Positions 4,375 to 6,555 of a stretch of 6,555 nucleotides of DNA are shown here, piece after piece. Location: the NCBI RefSeq assembly GCF_937941905.1, contig NZ_CALDGS010000141.1, positions 1 through 6,555 of the forward strand, written 5' to 3'. The notes beneath the pieces are model-generated. The model did not search any database. It was given only the letters and a program-made list of their open reading frames with translations, and was not told where the DNA came from. This stretch comes from an uncultured Mycolicibacterium sp. (lineage in GTDB: Bacteria > Actinomycetota > Actinomycetes > Mycobacteriales > Mycobacteriaceae). The position numbers were made by a program, and so were the translations under genes. Each line of letters opens with the position of its first letter. Position 1 is the first letter of the stretch.

Positions 4375-5691
4375 GGCGCGGCCCGGGGTGCGCACCAGCA
4401 GCATCCCGGCCAGCCCGGCGGCGAGCACCACACACAGCCCGGCCATGCCCGCCCGGTCGGTGCCGAAGATGTCGATGAACATGAAGAACAGCCACGGCGC
4501 CAGGAAGGACACCGCCCGGCCCGCGGTGGTGTACAGCCCGAAGGCCACCCCCTCCTTGCCGCGGCTGGACATCCGCAGCATGAGCGTGCGGGCCGAGGCC
4601 TGGGTGGGCCCGACGAACAGGCACAGCAGCAGGCCGCACACCCAGAACGCGAGCGGACCGGACAGCGCCAGCATCGTCAGCCCGACGGCGATCATCGCGG
4701 TCAGCGACCCGATGATCACCGGCTTGGAGCCGAGCCGGTCGTCGAGCAGTCCGCCGAGCACCGCGCCCGCCGCCGCGATCACACACGCGGTGATGCCGAA
4801 CAACAGCACATCGGCGTCGGAGACGCCGTACACCGAGACCCCGAGCACCGCGCCGAAGGCGTACACCCCGGACAGCCCGTCGCGGAACACCGCGCTGGCG
4901 ATCACGTAGTAGACGAGGTGGCGGTCGCGCCGCCACTCCCCGACCACCTCCGACCACAGCCGCCGGTAGGCGCCGAGCAGCCCCAGCCGCGGGGCCGGGG
5001 CGGCGGCGGTCACCGAGCGCGCGGTGATCAGCAGCGGCAGCGCGAACAGCAGGAACCAGGCGGCGGTGAGCAGCATCGCCGCCCGCACGTTCTGCCCGTC
5101 GTCGTGCGGCAGCCCGAGCAGCCCGCGGCGGTCCCCGGACCCGGCGATGAAGCCGACGTAGACCAGCACCAGCAGCAGCACCGAGCCGAAATAGCCCATG
5201 GCGGCACCGAATCCGGAGATCCGTCCGGTGGTGGGTCCGGTGGACAGCCCGCGCAGCATGGCGTTGTAGGGCACGGTGGCGAGCTCGGCGGAGGCCGCGG
5301 CGCAGGCCAGCAGCACCAGCCCGGCCCACAGGTAGTGGTGGTCGGGCCGGATCAGCACCATCGCAGCGGTGAAGCACACCGCGGCCAGGGTGAGCACGGT
5401 CAGCGCCGCGCGCCGGCGTCGCGGCGCGTCCACCAGCACCCCGGTGACCGGGGCCAGCAGCGCGATCACCAGGCCGGCCACCGTCATCGCGCGGCCCAGC
5501 CAACTGGCCGGGCTGGTGTCGCCGGGTAGGCCGGCGCCGACGCTGCCGGTGAGGTAGACCGAGAAGACGAACGTGATGACGATCGCGTTCAGCCCGGTGG
5601 CGCCGCAGTCCCACAACCCCCAGGCCAACACCCGGCGCCGTGCCGACGCTCCGGTCGGTGTCGGCCGCAGCCGTGGGCCGGACTCGCTCAT
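4369..5691 (-). CDS. MFS transporter, UMF1/Atg22-like group (Rv2508c-like)
   Basis: This 440-residue integral membrane protein has about 12 hydrophobic helices, a normal MFS length. UMF1/Atg22-like features are clear: WGLWDCGATGLNAIVITFVF at helix 1 (24-43), the loop motif APVTGVLVDAPRRRR (80-94), PYNAMLRGLSTGPTTGRISG (141-160) before FGAAMGYFGS, GGLLDDRLGSKP (313-324) in the second half, and GPTQASARTLMLRMSSRGKE (361-380) followed by GLYTTAGRAVSFLAPWLF. A central loop (about 225-258) joins the halves. The substrate is unknown; relatives in yeast export amino acids from the vacuole. ATG 5691 is chosen because the sequence then starts with a short polar tail. An in-frame ATG at 5718 would overlap the divergent cmrA start codon. 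No Shine-Dalgarno is present, and a TANNNT hexamer sits eight bases upstream, suggesting a leaderless mRNA. Divergent from cmrA by 25 bp. Confidence 0.9.
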   Translation of the reverse strand: MSESGPRLRPTPTGASARRRVLAWGLWDCGATGLNAIVITFVFSVYLTGSVGAGLPGDTSPASWLGRAMTVAGLVIALLAPVTGVLVDAPRRRRAALTVLTLAAVCFTAAMVLIRPDHHYLWAGLVLLACAAASAELATVPYNAMLRGLSTGPTTGRISGFGAAMGYFGSVLLLVLVYVGFIAGSGDRRGLLGLPHDDGQNVRAAMLLTAAWFLLFALPLLITARSVTAAAPAPRLGLLGAYRRLWSEVVGEWRRDRHLVYYVIASAVFRDGLSGVYAFGAVLGVSVYGVSDADVLLFGITACVIAAAGAVLGGLLDDRLGSKPVIIGSLTAMIAVGLTMLALSGPLAFWVCGLLLCLFVGPTQASARTLMLRMSSRGKEGVAFGLYTTAGRAVSFLAPWLFFMFIDIFGTDRAGMAGLCVVLAAGLAGMLLVRTPGRAR

Positions 5692-5699
5692 GGGGCCCC

Positions 5700-5709
5700 A
5701 CGATATAGT
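5700..5709. promoter_or_regulatory. Overlapping divergent -10 elements of transporter gene and cmrA
   Basis: On the plus strand TATAGT (5704-5709) matches five of six bases of TATAAT and ends seven bases before the cmrA ATG. On the minus strand TATCGT (5705-5700) fits TANNNT and ends eight bases before the transporter ATG. The two hexamers overlap by two bases. Both spacings are right for transcription starting on or next to the A of each start codon, and neither gene has a Shine-Dalgarno sequence. The -35 regions would lie inside the opposite gene and are not recognisable. The plus-strand element is the more convincing. Confidence 0.55.
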
Positions 5710-5716
5710 CCGGCGC

Positions 5717-6523
5717 ATGCCAGTTCCCGCACCCAGCCCTGATGCCCGTGCCGTTGTCACCGGCGCCTCGCAGAACATCGGCGAAGCCCTGGCCACCGAG
5801 CTGGCCGCGCGGGGCCACCACCTGATCGTCACCGCCCGCCGCGGCGAACTGCTCGAACGGCTGGCCGAGCGGCTGACCGAGCGCTACGGCGTCACCGTCG
5901 AGGTGCGCCCGGCCGACCTGGCCGACCCGGCCTCGCGCGCCGAGCTGTGCGCGGAGCTGGCCGAGCGCAACATCTCGATCCTGTGCGCCAACGCCGGCAC
6001 CGCCACCTTCGGCCCGATCAAGAAGCTGGACCCGGCCGGGGAGCGCAAGCAGGTGCAGCTCAACGTGCTCGGCGTGCACGATCTGGTGCTGGCGGTGCTG
6101 CCGGGCATGGTCGCCCGCCGCGCGGGCGGGATCCTCATCTCCGGCTCGGCGGCCGGCAACTCCCCGATCCCCAACAACGCCACCTATGCCGCGTCCAAGG
6201 CGTTCGCCAACACCTTCGCCGAGTCGCTGCGCGGGGAGCTCAAGCGAGACGGGGTGCATGTGACGCTGCTGGCGCCCGGCCCGGTGCGCGAGACGCTGCC
6301 CGACGACGCGGAGGCCAGCCTGGTCGAGCGGCTGGTGCCGGACTTCCTGTGGATCTCCACCGAGTACACGGCCAAGCTGTCGCTGGACGCGCTGGAGCAG
6401 AACAAGATGCGGGTGGTGCCCGGCATCACCTCCAAGGCGATGTCGGTGGCCTCCGGCTACGCGCCGCGGGCGATCGTGGCGCCGATCGCCGGGTTCGTCT
6501 ACAAGAAGCTCGGCGGCGACTGA
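5717..6523 (+). CDS. cmrA: CmrA, short-chain dehydrogenase, mycolate beta-keto reductase (Rv2509 orthologue)
   Basis: This NADPH-dependent SDR makes the last reduction in mycolic acid synthesis. It converts the 3-oxo product of Pks13 condensation to the beta-hydroxy mycolate, in the cytosol or at the inner membrane face. It has 268 residues, the length I recall for Rv2509. Visible features are the nucleotide-binding TGASQNIG (15-22), TARR (39-42) suited to NADPH, ADLAD (66-70), CANAGTATFG (90-99), Asn116 in VQLNV, Ser144 in ISGSAAG, and Tyr157/Lys161 in YAASK, a complete catalytic tetrad. APGPV (187-191) and the C-terminal stretch VPDFLWIST, NKMRVVPGITSKAMS and YAPRAIVAP match the CmrA group rather than SDRs in general. 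ATG 5717 is firm: it gives the family N-terminus MPVPAPSPDARAVVTG. The mRNA is probably leaderless, with TATAGT seven bases upstream. It diverges from the UMF1-like transporter. Confidence 0.95.
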   Translation: MPVPAPSPDARAVVTGASQNIGEALATELAARGHHLIVTARRGELLERLAERLTERYGVTVEVRPADLADPASRAELCAELAERNISILCANAGTATFGPIKKLDPAGERKQVQLNVLGVHDLVLAVLPGMVARRAGGILISGSAAGNSPIPNNATYAASKAFANTFAESLRGELKRDGVHVTLLAPGPVRETLPDDAEASLVERLVPDFLWISTEYTAKLSLDALEQNKMRVVPGITSKAMSVASGYAPRAIVAPIAGFVYKKLGGD

Positions 6524-6538
6524 CCGGCTGAAGTACTA

Positions 6539-6555
6539 CCGCCGCCTCCGGCGGC
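6539..6555. terminator. GC hairpin after cmrA, cut by window edge
   Basis: GCCGCC (6541-6546) and GGCGGC (6550-6555) pair around TCC. It starts 17 bases after the cmrA stop. Two more C residues precede it (6539-6540), and their partners, if any, lie outside the window. The position suits a terminator, but whether a U-tract follows cannot be seen. Confidence 0.5.

Noticed and set aside
5573..5716. N-terminal extension of cmrA by 48 codons
   Set aside because: It would run through the divergent transporter's coding start and the promoter gap. The CmrA family N-terminus matches ATG 5717 exactly.
4259..6259. 666-codon open frame on the minus strand across the transporter gene and into cmrA
   Set aside because: It is an out-of-frame shadow. 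The translation is Arg/Gly/Ala-rich without domains, and it overlaps two confidently identified genes in other frames.
1..6555. Mobile element, CRISPR array, tRNA/rRNA, riboswitch or defence system
   Set aside because: I saw no transposase or integrase motif, regularly spaced repeats, cloverleaf or known aptamer pattern. The window is tightly packed chromosomal genes, with no non-coding gap larger than about 110 bases.

Overview
The window is high-GC, actinobacterial DNA with almost no non-coding space. Gene content and order point to a Mycobacterium, probably of the Mycolicibacterium / rapid-grower type. As I recall the M. tuberculosis H37Rv map, five genes match the Rv2502c-Rv2509 neighbourhood: AccD1, the TetR repressor BkaR (Rv2506), a proline-rich MmpS-like membrane protein (Rv2507), an integral membrane transporter (Rv2508c) and the mycolate reductase CmrA (Rv2509). 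The identifications rest on remembered protein families and visible motifs; no database search was run.

Layout. (1) 1-380, minus: the first 126 codons of accD1, the carboxyltransferase subunit of a biotin-dependent acyl-CoA carboxylase of leucine breakdown. The gene runs off the left edge. (2) 381-477: a short divergent control region with two TTAA-N6-TTAA palindromes, probably the BkaR operator. (3) 478-1092, plus: bkaR. (4) 1106-3480, minus: a probable three-gene unit, in transcription order a cytosolic S9 serine peptidase, a small single-pass membrane protein and a 51-residue DUF6131-type protein. The last two overlap as ATGA. As I recall, this block is absent between Rv2506 and Rv2507 in H37Rv. 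(5) 3592-4359, plus: a proline-rich single-pass protein with a C-terminal MmpS-like domain. (6) 4369-5691, minus: a 12-helix MFS transporter of the UMF1/Atg22-like group. (7) 5717-6523, plus: cmrA. The window ends inside a GC-rich hairpin just after cmrA.

How it fits together. The left part is a branched-chain acyl-CoA catabolism locus with its own divergent repressor. The right part is cell-envelope biology: CmrA performs the last reduction in mycolic acid synthesis, and it shares a 25-bp promoter gap with the divergent transporter. Both of those genes lack a Shine-Dalgarno sequence and both look leaderless. Every convergent gene pair is packed within about 13 bp.

I found no mobile element, CRISPR array, tRNA/rRNA or defence system, and no clearly new multi-gene system. 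The most interesting unexplained signals are DNA-level structures: a perfect 13-bp-arm inverted repeat inside the 3' end of bkaR, a perfect 11-bp-arm inverted repeat in the early coding region of the MmpS-like gene, the paired operators, and a four-codon upstream ORF.
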